Below are positions 41,236 to 54,511 of a stretch of DNA of 64,000 bases, in pieces. The position numbers and the translations under genes were made by a program. Within the stretch, counting starts at the first letter, position 1, and each line of letters opens with the position of its first letter. The notes beneath the pieces are model-generated. The model worked only from the letters and a program-made list of their open reading frames with translations, was not told where the DNA came from and searched no databases. This DNA comes from Silurus meridionalis (Eukaryota > Chordata > Actinopteri > Siluriformes > Siluridae): assembly GCF_014805685.1 (NCBI RefSeq), contig NC_060887.1:31085963-31149962 (forward strand), written 5' to 3'.

Positions 41236-42740
41236 ACTTTGAACCTGATATATTAGTCTAAAATAATCCCTTGTCATGTGGTTCTTGGTAGGCCTTCACA
41301 GTCATAGCTGTAGCATTAGGTAAGCAGAAATTGAAGTTAAATAGGGACTGTAGTTACAATACTTGACATGTCTACTGATTTTTAGGAGCCTCCAACTGTT
41401 AATTATATATGTCCTTTTCCTTCAATGTGTGCCCAGTCAGAGGCATAAAAGAATGTGTGTAGTTCCATGTTTTCTGTTTCTGACTACTCAAGAACATACA
41501 GGTGGGTGAACAGGTTATGCTAAATTGCTTTTAGGTGTGTGTGTTTCTGCAGGATAAAGCAGTTTATAGATTTAGTAGATAAATGAATGAATTAAATACA
41601 TGGCAAGACATTCTTTGAATCTAGATATTAATTCAATTTAAAAAATCAATAGATTCAGCTCAATACATGTTAAAAAATTTTGCAATCATGCTATGGATAC
41701 AGTGAAGCAGACAATGTGAAGTATGAGAAACACAATGAACATTTATGCTTACTTGGACAAGTCACTCAGAGGAAAATGCGTAATGAGGTATGAAATACTT
41801 TCCTTGCTTGATCAGGTAATGAGGTATTTAAATGCAAACCTCATTCTATGCATGGCTAAGCTGAAGGTGGACTAACATCCAACACGTTAAGGGAAGTGAA
41901 CCAACAAGATTTCCTAAGCTGGGGGAAAAAAACAATAGAAAACTAGTCACGCCTCCCAAGCAAACTATTCTCAATAAAGCTTAAGAGAAAATGAAGAAGC
42001 GTTGTCTTTTATAAACAACACAATGGGTTTCTTTCAAACATCTGTGCTGTATCTGGAGTAGTTTGTTTACACACTACCAGCATCAGTGTGAGAGTCCATG
42101 GGGACACAAACGGCTCAGTTATATGACAGAACACTCACTCTACACTTGGAATTAAATCAACAAGGAGCATCCTTGTTATGCATTTATATGAGTGCCCACA
42201 AATATGTTTTACAATGCATTTATCTCTAAACCTGAGGAGACAAAAATAAATAAATGATGTGATGCTCTGAGATTTATTCAATCTTTTAATGCCTCCACAG
42301 TGGGGGGTGGGGAGTTTGTCAAAGTCAAGGAAGCTTGCAAATAAAATTTTTCTAAGTTGTTTAAACCTCTATTAAAAGTCATCTGTTATCTTTATTTTTT
42401 TTGATAAAGTAATATAATTATCTATTTCACACTTGTTACAGTCTCTGTCCCTGTTACATATGCAGTAAATTGGTTCTCCACTGGTGCTCATTATGAAGTA
42501 TCACTTCTAGCACATAATTATTAGCGTTACCAAACCTGTATGCCATTATATTATGTCCATGTTTCAGTTTGTGTGTAAATTACGATACTACTAACTAGCT
42601 AATCATAAGAAAGTATATAGGTTTTAGTAAAATATTATGAGAACAAGATGTATTCCTTTAAAGCAGAGAGATTATGTAAATTTATTTAAGTTGAAATTTC
42701 ATGAAAGAACATTTAAGATTTTTAACTTTATCACTGATTG
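41236..42740. other. No gene; old repeat fragment at 41440-41610
   Basis: 41495-41610 ('aacatacaggtgggtgaaca', 'taaattgcttttaggtgtgt', 'ggataaagcagtttatagat') is a decayed plus-strand copy of the teleost repeat. Nothing else is supported. Confidence 0.45.
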
Positions 42741-42744
42741 CAGA

Positions 42745-42985
42745 GTGACGCTGAGGCAGAGTGGGTAACAGTCCCCAGTTTAATCCTGAGCTTAGGTTAT
42801 TGTCAAAACGGAGCTGTGCATGTCCTAAAGAGCTCTCCAGTTTCCTCTCACCTCCCAAAAATCATACAGTAAACAAGACAATAAATGTCTTGCCAACTAT
42901 AAATTGCCCTTAGTTATGTGGACTTCCCATCCGGGGATGAGTGCCAGATGTATTATAACCTTGAACAGGACAAAGCATTATCATG
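42745..42985 (+). repeat. Teleost interspersed repeat, old copy
   Basis: 'gagtgggtaacagtccccag', 'tcctgagcttaggttattgt', 'gtttcctctcacctcccaaa' and 'cttgaacaggacaaagcatt' follow the canonical order. Confidence 0.75.
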
Positions 42986-43108
42986 CCTCATTTTAATACA
43001 GACACTCTAAAGGATGCATCTACTCAACATAGAAACATACAGCAAACATAAATCTACATAAACACAATAAAAAGCAGATGTTGAAAGCATAATAATTTGC
43101 AGTGCCTG

Positions 43109-43760
43109 TCACATTTCTAAGAAGCATATATGTTCCTTTTGTTTGTATGTATCACTAGGTACAAGGCAAAAACACAGGAATTGGACAGTGAATGGAAGAA
43201 TGTACTGTGGACAGATGAGTCTAAATTTGACATTTTGGAAATAACTTATGTACAACAGAGAAAAAAAGATGTTAGCAGACTGCCTCACGCTTAAGGTTTG
43301 GGGTTGTTTTGAAGCCGGAAAGGTTAAAGACTTATTCTTGGTGAAAGAAATATAAGCCAACATGGCTACTATACCATAATTCAACACCCTACAATTCTGT
43401 TGGGACTGTGCCCAGCTTGAACCAAATTCTGTGTACAAGACAAACCCCTGAAGCATACAAGTTATGTAAGCATTTTTAAGTGAGTAAACAATTATCCATT
43501 AAAATTGGTCTGCCCATTCACCACACCTAAATCCTATTGAGCTGATCTGGACACAAGGTTACAAATACATTTTTAACCTAAAAAGAACACTTTTGGTTTT
43601 TAAAAGATTTAGAAGAGGCATAGAAAAGTATTTCAGCTGAATATTTGGAGAAATTTATGTCAAGAGTGTGTAAAGCTGTATTTTCAAAAAAAAATTATGC
43701 TGTAGCTTTGTCAGGTTTTTCTCACAAATGTCTCACAAAAGGTAAAATATTTTAGTTATA
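43109..43760 (+). pseudogene. Tc1-like transposase, strongly decayed
   Basis: The plus-strand reading gives a DDE domain in mixed frames. It starts with the first-Asp region around 'GQMSLNLTFW' (43210-43245, frame-shifted relative to the usual WTDESKF), followed by 'KKMLADCLTLKVWGCFEAGK' (about 43265-43325). After a deletion, 'WSAHSPHLNPIELIW' (about 43508-43550) carries the last catalytic Glu. Stops and deletions are numerous; this is the oldest-looking Tc1 copy in the window. Confidence 0.75.
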
Positions 43761-46700
43761 GTTATTGATGCTGATATAAATAAATAAATACAGGCGGAAT
43801 TGTAGAGCATGTTTTGGTGTTCCTGACGTTTTTAATTATCAGTGTAAAAGCAAACCTATATATATATAAAAATGCATTAAAAGTTATACTCTACAATATA
43901 ATATAAAAATCTTTTTAAAAAATAAGCAAATAAGCCAAGAGTTTTTTCATTGTTAATTTGTGTTTTTTTGGGGTTTTTAAAAAGGAAGGAAGTAGATATG
44001 AGAAATCTTCTCTGGAAAAACAGTAAAGCACTGAGAACTAAAATGATTAAATGCCCACTGGCATAGTTTGTCTTGCCTGACAGAGGCTGTAGGTTCAGCG
44101 CTTTTATTTGACCTAACAAACTCTTGGGCTCATGTTCTTGCTCTTAGGAGTCATATAGGTCAAAGCCATTATTTCATGCTTTAATTCAGGGTAGATTCTT
44201 ACTGTACATATTCTTAATGTAGCAACAGCTTTTCTGTTATCACAAACTCATTGTCTGCCACTGGTGGTTCCTAGCTGGTTGGTCTGCTGGTGTAATCTTT
44301 TCAAACAATTAGGAAGAGTTGTTGTGAGCTGGATTCCTGCCTACACCAGCCCTCCAGTGAAGAATAAAGATTTAAGGTCAACACGTATAATCCCCTTCTT
44401 TCTATCCTGTGCAGTTGTGCAGTGTTTTGTGAAGGATATCAGACCGTTATGACTTATTGACGTACCAAAACCACTTCCTGCATCCTAATGAGTTTAAGCT
44501 GCAGAGTGATGTTCATCAAGATGGATTTAAACCTCAGTCAGTCAATCAAAAATCTTTACTCTATACTTATAAGCGGCAAAGCGTCCTTCAGATATCTCGG
44601 GAAATTGCTCGAGTGAACGCACTTGTGCCTCGAGGGACAAAAAAGAGACAATGCTGTGAGTTTCAGTGAGCTGCGATATTGGTGAGAAAACATTGAGTCA
44701 ATGCATACAGCCACACACAATGGCCTGGGAAGTCAAGCTGCAACAGCAACATGATTGAGTGTATGGAAGAGAGAAACACAGCAGTTTTCAATCTCAAGGA
44801 CCTCAGAACTTTCACCTCTACTTTTTTCCTTTTTAACTCATATAAACTTGTATTACCCCGAAGAGTATAGGTTATCAAAAAGTATGGTAAAACTGAAATG
44901 TTTTGCACCTTTCTGCAAATCCACATATCTTCCAAATCCCTGCCCGTTTACTTTTCTTCTCTTTTAGAAAAATGTTGTCAAGCCACTTTTGACGAAAGTG
45001 GAAATTTTAGAATATCACACTTCAAATCACTGTTATTAGCCCAACAACATATCAGCACAAGTGCAGGAAAGGGCCTTCAGAATTGTAGGGGTAAAGACTG
45101 AGCGGTAGTTTTTAGGATTGACATGGACACCATTACATGACTACACATAATTATGATGCATTGTGTTGTTTGAAATGTGTTTCTTTATGTTATTCATATG
45201 CTAGTCTGTGATATTATATAAAATAATATTTGTGCAGTGTGAATACAGATTTGCATAATATGTATTGTATTTTCACTATATTTTCGTTTGTTGCCTTTGT
45301 AAATGCATTATCTTATTTGGGATGAATGAAGTCTATTGCTGTGTATCCTCTGCTCTAATGTGTGAAGGTGGAAGGTAATTTTGTTAGAGCAAAGTGCCGT
45401 GTAGGCTTTGCCTTACATAGCAAAAAATGAAATAACCATGCCCATATTTTCTTGGTGTAGTATGTTGATCCACAGCAGCACAGTGGGCAGCAATGACACT
45501 TCACAGCTCCATGGGCTTCTTTTTGATCCTAAACTGAGGTGACTCAGGTCTGAGTAGAGGTTCTGTTCACAATCTCACCATGTTTTCTGTCTTTCTGGTT
45601 TCCCACAACCTCTAAAAAGCAGGCTGTATGTGGTTTTAGTGACTTTAAATTGCCGCTAGATGTGAATGAGTGTGCAAACAAAAGTTTATTTTCTGAAATT
45701 TTATGCATATAAAATGGAGCACAATCTAAAGTTATTACCTTTTGAATCTATATTATTATTTCTCTTAAATTCTGTCAGATTTATGCCACTGCACCATCAA
45801 ATTTCTTGCCATTATAATGTATATAGGTATAAAGACTCACCTCACACTTTTTTAGTTTCTCTGGTGTTAGTTGCTATCTTTTATGGTCCTTGCCTTTATG
45901 ATTAGGTTATGGTTTTTCCAAATTTTACAATTTGGTATCTTTGACTTAGTCATTAATGTTTAAATTATTTTTAAAAAATCTGCACTCGCATTTTTTCCTT
46001 TTATCACATGACACAATCATATGATTAATTCATAAAGTGCTTTACTTAAGCGTTATAAACATTTTGCATAGTAAAATAAAACACCTCAAAATATTCCAGA
46101 ATAAAAAACCCACTCTATTTGGAATTAATACTTAAAAAATATATTGAAAAATTTGTTTTTATACACTGTCATCTGATTTAATAAGAAAAACAGACAGCTG
46201 TTTGTAACATGGGACAATTTCTTATTCTGCAGACTTCATCGGTATTGCAGGTCCAAGCTTTTTAAAGCTTTTTCTTCTTTAATTCTTTAATCAAGACAAT
46301 TAATTGTGTTTATAGACATTTGCATTTACAATCATACCCTTAATCCACTACTTGACCCAAGGCTTATGCTACATTGGATTCTGGGGCTATAATGCAACAA
46401 ATCAATAATACAAGGAGATCCAAATGATCAGGATCTAATTCTCAATCAAATGATGATAAGCCTTGTGACTGATCCCTGTTTCAATATGCAGACTTCCACT
46501 TTAGCACAGAGAAAAAAGCAATTCTTTGACGTATGAACTTTTAACCTTTATTAAAACTATTTTTAACATAATTTTACTGAATTCACAAGAAAATGTTTTA
46601 CTTAGGAATAGTTTTAAGGCAAAAAAATTTTGTGCATGTGCCATCGTTCAAATGATTTTCTTTTAAAAATGGACTAGCTATTCTAATGTCTATATTTTAA

Positions 46701-47550
46701 CGATATTAAAATATAAAGTGAGTGACTGAGTAAAAAAAAAAAGTAAAATGAGTAAAGAAACATGTAAACGTAAATTTGACCCTGTGAAATATTCATTAAA
46801 CAACCGATTGTAAAATACAAATATCAATCCATTAGGAGATACTAAGTTTATGTAAACAGTCATTTAGAGAGCTCTGTTTTACTGCTTGTTTGACCTGGCA
46901 CTAATGTAATTGTCCATTTTCTTTCTGCAATCCCATTTTCTCATAATTTATCAGCATTAAATCTTTTCTCCTGACTGCACCTTTGATATAACACTGAACA
47001 GACCAGTCAAAATACTGCTTAATACATTAATTCATCTTTACAAAAAAAATGAACTATTCATACTTAGTAGAGATAAATAGCCATTTCTTATCAGCCTCTT
47101 CAATAAGACAAAAATGCTTTTTATCTAAAGTGGATTGTATTGTTATATTTTACCACAGTTTAAAGTGTCTTATACCACAACAACTTGCAGCCAACAATTG
47201 CCGTTTTAAATCTAGTGCTTTAAGGATCTATTATAGTGTGTATCAGGAGTGAATAATGACTATTTTATGTATATAGTTAGTGTATGTATTCAACATGCTT
47301 TATAACAAATAATATAGAAACTATAGAAATGAAATGTAGAAACTGTTCATAAAATACATATGACATATATGACATATGCAGTGGCATATACATACATTAT
47401 TGGATGGTGCTGGATTACTTTCTAAATGTACATTGATCCACCTTATTAAATATAGACATATGCACAAATAATGAATGTCAATAATTTCATCTCAACTCAC
47501 TTTTCTATTATTCTCTGTCCATTTTTCTTTTTACATCCCAATATAGTACT
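43761..47550. other. No supported gene; one compositional outlier at 44440-44690
   Basis: 44457-44669 is an open plus-strand frame with a polar, basic product ending 'PRGTKKRQCCEFQ'. Its composition is less AT-rich than its surroundings and no domain is recognised. 45470-45670 is an old plus-strand interspersed repeat. 46210-46490 may be a conserved block. The rest is AT-rich. Confidence 0.4.
45470..45670 (+). repeat. Teleost interspersed repeat, old copy
   Basis: 'cagcacagtgggcagcaatg', 'cttcacagctccatgggctt' and 'taaattgccgctagatgtga' match in canonical order. Confidence 0.7.
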
Positions 47551-47554
47551 TAGT

Positions 47555-47773
47555 ACTTATACAGTACATGTCCTAGGGGCTTTAGACCAGGGAACCGCTC
47601 TTTTAGCAGAAACATTTATTCATTTAGCACATGCTATTAACATTTGGTTAATAATATTAGGTTAATTTCTCCACTGTGGGACTAATAAAAGGGTTATCCT
47701 ATTTAAAGACAGTGTTTAATAAGAACATTTTTGTAAGTTTTACATTTAGAGGTTGCACTGTTCTTTTCTGTTG

Positions 47774-47850
<77 letters not shown>

Positions 47851-48180
47851 TAGGTATGACATGAATCCAGAGAGGTAGAGGTTTTTAGATGTGTTCCAAA
47901 AAAGAAGCCATTAGGAAAGAGTGAGTTAAGTAACATCAAGTGTACCATCCCACTATAGTAATTATACAGTATGTATGTATTGGCGCTCTGGACCAGAAAG
48001 TTGCTCCTTTACCAGAAATATTAAAATTAATCCAGAAATATTTATTCATTATTCAACATTTGGTTGGAAATTTAGAGACTGAGAATTTTCCCACTGGTTT
48101 CCCCACTGGTTCAAAGGTTTATCTTATAATTACTTTGTTTAAAGCCAGTGTTTAATAAGATACATTTCTGGAGATTTTTT
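47555..48180. repeat. Duplicated segment of about 200 bp flanking a (TA)n tract
   Basis: 47555-47745 and 47965-48180 share 'ggaccag', 'gctc(t/c)tttagcagaaa'-like words, 'atttattcat', 'caacatttggttgg'-like words and 'cagtgtttaataaga'. A (TA)n run (47776-47845) lies between the copies. Confidence 0.7.
47776..47845. repeat. (TA)n microsatellite
   Basis: Pure TA run. Confidence 0.95.
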
Positions 48181-48469
48181 CTGACTGCTTTACTGTGTCT
48201 GTCAATCACTAGACAGGTGGTGAACAAACTCTTTCCCAGGCTGAGACAAGCTAGCTAGCTTTGGGGTTGGCCGACCTCTACTCACATTGTCTAGATTTTC
48301 TTGAAAATTGATTTTTTAGTATGTCCGCGACCAAATCAATTTCTCTTCCTCCGTAGGCGTAGAAAAGTCCAACTCAGATGTATTATTGTGTGCAGCGCTT
48401 CACACGTGTTTTGCCAGTCGAACTTGGCTGTAACAGTTTCCCTCTGACCAACCAATCAGAAGGCGGAAA

Positions 48470-48471
<2 letters not shown>

Positions 48472-48551
<80 letters not shown>
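48472..48551. repeat. Compound (TA)n(CA)n microsatellite
   Basis: TA run to 48540, followed by a short CA run. Confidence 0.95.
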
Positions 48552-51015
48552 CACATTTCTCACACTCTGCAGCACGACCATCATTCACTCCTCTTAGGAT
48601 TGATCAAGTGTGCCTAATTACTCACACTCATCTACACCTTATATAAACAGACCCTGGATCACATGCTAACTACAAAGTATTTGATCAGTCACTACATGTG
48701 TAAAACCATCATTACCAACCTTGATGTTCTACTGCCTGTTTATTTGTGTCAGGGTTGTGACCACGAGTAGGAATAGAAAGGCACCGTGAGAACCTTCAAG
48801 GGGGGCGTGGCAGGTGGATCCCTGACAATTTGTTTACCTGTTTTTTTATTACTATTCACATTACTTCACCAAGCCCAGTTTAATTTGTTTATAGATCACT
48901 GAATTTGTTTTGGTAGCCTGACCAAGCATTTTGCTAGCTGTTTTGGATTTGTTTGTTCTGGATAAATTATTTGTAATGAATTTGAAATTATGACCATTTA
49001 ATTTCACTGTTTTCGAGAATTCCGCTCCACTGTTATAGAAATAAGTATAATTGTCTTCTCACTAGTGTAACATTATTTTAACAGCCACCTAACGTATTGT
49101 TAGCCACTTAGAATGCAGAGAGTTTGCAGGGAAAATGGAAATGCCATCCTCTCGTTAGATAAGCTGACTAAATGAAGGCCAAACTCCTTAGCTATTCTGA
49201 AAAAATAGCAGATTCAGTTAGTGGCAGACATGAGCTGTAGTGTTTCATCCAGGCACAGAAACATATCAGGAATCTATCAATGAGAGTGACACCAATCCTA
49301 CCCGTGGTAGAACCATACCATAACAACAATCTGTCTTTGCAGAAAAAAGACATGACATATATGACAAAATATCAAATGTCAGCTATAGTTGGTACAATAA
49401 GGCAAATGAGTGACATTTCATTCACCTTAGTCTTGTGCAATATGAAAAAAAAGAAAAGAAAAAAGCACAAAATTGCCCAAAATGTTGAATTTGTCTGTAG
49501 CAAACCACTGGAAAACACTGAAATGCAGTCACATAAATAACATCAAATTCTCACTAAACAATATGTGTTATATACAGAAAAATAAGGGTTCAGATATTTC
49601 AAGATAGTGTAATTCAAATGTGGTTTGACAGCCATGTTTGCATGGTCATTGAACTGAGAGCTGAAGTAATGAGCCACTGCTATTGTGATGCTGTTCAAAT
49701 GGGCTTTATTCAGCTTGTGAGGTCAACTGAGGTTAGCAAAAAATGTACTTTTCAAACAACCATCTTTTTATTGATGTTTTCCCCTGAAAAAATTATATGA
49801 ACAACTTTTAATTTGCAAAACATTCGAGTCAATCAAAGCATGTCATGATTTTTGAAAGGGTAGGCAATAGCAATGCTTTATTATAGAGTTCAAAGTTCGT
49901 ATGGTTTCTGTCATTATAAAATGCTTTTTAATTAGAATAGGAATAGGTAATAATGTTTCTTTATGCCCTAACATCTTTCCCCTCAAAAATAAAACACAAT
50001 CACATATACATGAAAAAAGTCCCAGTTTATTTAAAAGCTCAAGGACAGAAATCACTGCTGAATATCATGACCACCTGTTTGGGGGGGAAAGGGTAAACAA
50101 AGGAAAAAATCAGTGTTTGATATGGCCATAATATAATCGATAAAAGCTGGCAAGAAAGAAGTTGAATTCTCTTCACAAATTGGTGCAGTGGGATGAAACA
50201 ATAGATTAGGAATACTCTAGTGAGTATATAAACATAATGAAATCATGTAGGCTTCAAAAAAGTTTGTCTAGGCAAAGGTGGCTTGCCACTGAATGATAGG
50301 AAATAATTGGACTGGGACTGCTGCTATGAGACCGATGTGAAAAGGAAAAAGGGAAAAAAGGAACAGCATGTTATAAAAATCTATAAAGCATAACTCTGAT
50401 CTGACGCAGAAGGAGATGGTCAGTAGGTGAAAATAATTGGAACATGGTCAGAGTAAAATTCATAAGGAGATTGAAATAATGAATAAAATGTAGAATATAA
50501 TTGCGTTAGCTGCAGGGCAGAATATCAATTGCCTTAAAGTCTAATTTGATAAGTCACTAATTAAGTCACCATCTAACTTTTTAGTACGACCATTCCCTAG
50601 GTGATATGTCAGATACTTAGATCAAGTTTATAGAGGAAAAGACTGATTTCTTCTCATTTAGACTGACAAGAGGGACATGCACTATAAACTAGTAATTTAC
50701 CAGAGATTGCTTCACTGTGGTGTCTGTTTTTATAGTGAATCATATTATGTAGGAGAATATAAAACATTCAGCCACAATTCATGATAATTTATAGGCTGGG
50801 ATACATGACAACATCATAAGCATGTTATTAGCTTGCACAATCCTTATTAAGCATTATACATTTTCTTGACCTAAAGTTATTTGTATGACAGTTTCCTAAA
50901 TGACAGTAATTGAAATAAAGCTGCTAGTGAATACATTAATCAGTCTTGATAACTGAGTGGTGATTGGTGAGGCAGACAATGTCATGCGATGTCATGGCGA
51001 TGTCAGATTTCTTTT
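48552..51015. other. No gene; candidate conserved block at 49615-49740
   Basis: 49615-49740 has 'tgtttgcatggtcattgaac' and 'gctattgtgatgctgttcaa', balanced composition and no repeats. The open frame 49280-49540 is lysine-rich because of an A-tract and is not credible. Confidence 0.4.
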
Positions 51016-51019
51016 CCCT

Positions 51020-51225
51020 TAATCTTTTTATTTTTTTTGCTAGGGTCATGGTGGATCTATAGGATATACTGAGAAAATTGCTAGGGGCATTTTAGCATAA
51101 CCAATGGAGGAAAAAAAAACATTGCATGGGGAGAAAATGCAAAATCCTTGCACACAGGGTAATAGTAGGTTTCAAACCTTCATCCCCCTAGTGGTGTGAG
51201 AAAATGTGCCAACCATCTAACTCAA
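51020..51225 (-). repeat. Teleost interspersed repeat, old copy
   Basis: On the plus strand 'gctaggggcattttagcata' and 'tggggagaaaatgcaaaatc', with 'gggtaatagtaggtttcaaa', are the repeat in reverse. Confidence 0.65.
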
Positions 51226-52145
51226 CAAACTATCTGTTTTATTTTTTCCCTGCTGATATTTGAATTTAATCAAAAGAAAGAAGTTACAACAAATGGCTGT
51301 TAGAACAGACCTGTGTAACTGTTTAATCTCTTCTTTCTGAAAATGCTGTGTATCCTGATGAATGCTGTATGCAAAAGAGACACATTATCACAATGTTTTA
51401 CAATTATAACATAAAGGACATTGTGAAAGTTAAAGTGATGATTTAACAGATGTATAGCACAAACAGTATTTTTAAGCTGAACAAAATGATCTAGTTAATA
51501 TATTCATCATATACAACTCCACAGGTAGAACCTGACCTAGATTTAGTATTTGCTATATATTTAGAGCTACATTGGTTTGTTAGTAGAAATACAATGATGC
51601 ATTTTATCTAACTATCAAGCTATCCCTGTTAAATCATTAATTAATTAATCGAATGCACTTATGTGATAATTGCTGCATGGCTGAGATTAAATGAGCAATA
51701 TAAAAACACAACTGTCCCTGAACAATTATTCAAACTTGTAACCATAGCTGCCATATGCTGAAAAGGAGGCATGGCTAACATTAGTGTGATGTAGTCTCTA
51801 TTGAGGCAAAATTCATCTTGATTCATGCAGCCATTGAGCAGAATGCTGACTTTATCCACAATGGAAGCACAATTCCATGGCAATGGTTGTCTGTTTCATG
51901 TTTTCCAATTAGCTTTGTATCCACAAAAATCCCCCCAGCATATTATCTGTTAATATGTTTGCTTGCTAATACCGTTCTGAGCGCTTTGCTAGGCCTTCAA
52001 CATGCTATTTCCTCATGCTTTTTTTTTTTTTTTTGGTAATGATACTTTTTAAACTCTGTTTAATGGAAACATTTCTATCTTTTAAGCATTGCATTATTGT
52101 ATTAATGTCTTTATATATATGTGAATACAGTTACTTCTTAAAAAT
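51226..52145. other. AT-rich, no gene seen
   Basis: Only short frames without domains and a T-tract at 52020-52034. Confidence 0.5.
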
Positions 52146-52149
52146 TAAA

Positions 52150-52335
52150 AACTTTCTTTCGGCTTCTCCCATTAGGGGTCGCAACAGCAGACCATCCGCA
52201 TGTTTGATTTGGCACATGTTTTTACGCTGGATGACCTTCCTAACGCAACCCTCCCCATTTATCCGGGCTTGGGACCGGCACTAAGGCTTGTGCAACCCTA
52301 ATGGCTGGGGTTGGTTCCCTGACCGGGGATTGATG
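52150..52335 (+). repeat. Second type of teleost interspersed repeat
   Basis: 'cggcttctcccattaggggt', 'cgcaacagcagaccatccgc', 'ttttacgctggatgaccttc' and 'ctccccatttatccgggctt' are hallmark words of a short repeat found throughout teleost genomes. No TSD could be fixed. Confidence 0.75.
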
Positions 52336-52344
52336 GCTTATTTC

Positions 52345-53260
52345 TCAAATCAATTCAGTCAGAATCAGAATCTTTTTATTTTCTTAAAGATACATATATA
52401 CATATAATTGGAATTTGTGTTGGTGAATGTGCACATGCAGCTAAACTGAACATATATTTATTTATCTATTTATTTATTATACACTCAAATACACATCTGG
52501 GTCTGATAAAACATAAATAAAATTTAAATATAGTTTACAGTAGGTTATAGAGTGATATGAACATTGCACTTTAATGTAAGCATGCTCTTGGTGTGTATCT
52601 TTATGAGCTGTCTTTGATGCCCCTGAGACTTTTTTATCGACAGAGAAATGGCTGAAGAATGTGATGTCTGAGGTGAGAGTGGTCAGTTATAATGTTGCAA
52701 GTGTGTTTTATGACCCTGCTGCTGATGTCCTGAAGCATTGGTTGACTTTAGTACATTCACTGATCTTCTTGATCATCATGATCATGCGTTGGAGTTTGGC
52801 TTGTGCTTGTGAGGTAGAGCACCCAAACTTGATGGTTATGAAGAGAGAATGGACTTGCTACTGTATGTAGAACTGAATGATTGTTGCCTGTGGCAGTTTG
52901 AACTTATTCAGCCACTTCAGATAAAAATTATTTGCTTCACTGTGTTGTCTATGGTGACCAGGTTCCTCTTCCATCTCATCTCCTAGGATGTGGTGGAGTG
53001 GAGGAACTTAAGTAACTCCAAAATGGAAACCAGAGAGGCATTTAAGTTTGTGAGAGAGTTGCATCTGAAATCTACCATCATCTTATATAGTTTTCAGGTT
53101 ATTAAGTACCAAGTAGTTGTTACTGCAACAGAACTTTAGTTGCTCATCTTCTTTCTTGTAGACTCATCAAAATTAGCAATTATGGTGTCCTCCTCAAACG
53201 CCACAGACTGTTTATTGGAGAGACAGTCACTGGTGTAGAGAATAAAAAGTAGGGGCAACA
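52345..53260 (-). mobile_element. Non-LTR retrotransposon 3' fragment (LINE)
   Basis: Minus-strand reading from 53255 gives '[20 protein letters not shown]' (RT region B), then after a deletion a late-pol segment. That segment has 'LRWLNKFKLPQATIIQFYI' (about 52930-52875) and 'AQAKLQRMIMMIKKISE' (about 52805-52755). The 3' end contains the A/T-rich tail word 'cagaatcagaatctttttat' (plus strand, near 52360). Multiple stops. The YADD box is lost. Clade uncertain (CR1/L2/Rex-like). Confidence 0.7.
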
Positions 53261-53281
53261 GCACACAACACAACACAACAC

Positions 53282-53329
<48 letters not shown>

Positions 53330-53368
53330 GTTCATGTATATACGAGCACTGTAAATGCATAGATACAG

Positions 53369-53404
<36 letters not shown>

Positions 53405-53435
53405 GCACACACACACACACATACATATATATTTG

Positions 53436-53500
<65 letters not shown>
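53258..53500. repeat. Compound microsatellite: (CACAA)n, (CA)n, (CA)n, (TA)n
   Basis: Pentamer 'acaacacaac' units, two CA runs (about 53284-53328 and 53370-53421) and a TA run (about 53440-53498). It sits at the 5' truncation point of the LINE fragment. Confidence 0.95.
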
Positions 53501-53503
<3 letters not shown>

Positions 53504-54460
53504 TGACATATGATTTCAAGCTTTAAAATATTATAAACATAAAGGATTTTTCACTTGATATTTTTGATGTGGTGTACATTGTTTTATTTAAAGCATGTTC
53601 TCCAAAATGCCATTAAAAATGTCTTATCTACGGTACTTTTAAAGGATGGATGATTTTGCTCTATAAGTAAAGTACTTCAGATCTTTAATGGAGTGTTATG
53701 CTTTGAATATAAGATGGAGCATTATTTGCAGTTTTGAGGATGTTCCTTTTTAATTAATATAAACATAATCTGTTTAAATATGACAGTTAATAAAGGTAGA
53801 AGTGTTTCTTGGCACCTCCAATACCCATTTATGCTTTAAACAGACCACAGAATAGTTTTTTTTTATTATTATTATTCAATTTTCAAGAACCTTGAATGGA
53901 TAGTCAACAAAATGGGTCTTAGCTATGATTTACCACTTTCTGTGTTATACACATGGAATTATGTAATTGTCTATACAAAGTTCAAGGACTATTTAGCAGC
54001 AACATTGAAACTGTTACTATTACCTGTTGATGGAAGCATGTGAATTCCCCCTAAGCATGAGCCTTAATCCAGAGATGATTGTTCAGCTCCATTGATTTTT
54101 TCTGACTAAGGATCCTCTAAGGCTCCAGAAAATTAATCATTTAGCTCTGTGGGAGAAGGTGAAATGATTGCAGTCCAATATAAACATCCATCAGGTCCCA
54201 TAGTATAGCCTAAAGGAGAATATAAGCAGTGTCTCAGCTACGGCCACAATTCCTCTAAGCTTAGAAAACCTGGACACACCACACACTCAGAAAGGGCTCC
54301 TCAAATCATTGACCTTTCTTCTGTCTTTTTACACACAAGTGACTGGGTTGGACCTGCAGGGCTGCCACCGCACAGATATTGGTTCTCTATGAATGGGTTT
54401 GAAACTTGGATGATGAATAAGATTGCCGTATTGTGCTGTCAGCAAACTTTCCGAAAAAAG
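53501..54460. other. No gene; candidate conserved block 54030-54170
   Basis: 54030-54170 has 'gcatgagccttaatccagag' and 'ggctccagaaaattaatcat' with low repeat content. Nothing coding. Confidence 0.35.
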
Positions 54461-54461
54461 T

Positions 54462-54463
<2 letters not shown>

Positions 54464-54510
<47 letters not shown>
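54464..54510. repeat. (GT)n microsatellite
   Basis: Pure GT run. Confidence 0.95.
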
Positions 54511-54511
<1 letters not shown>

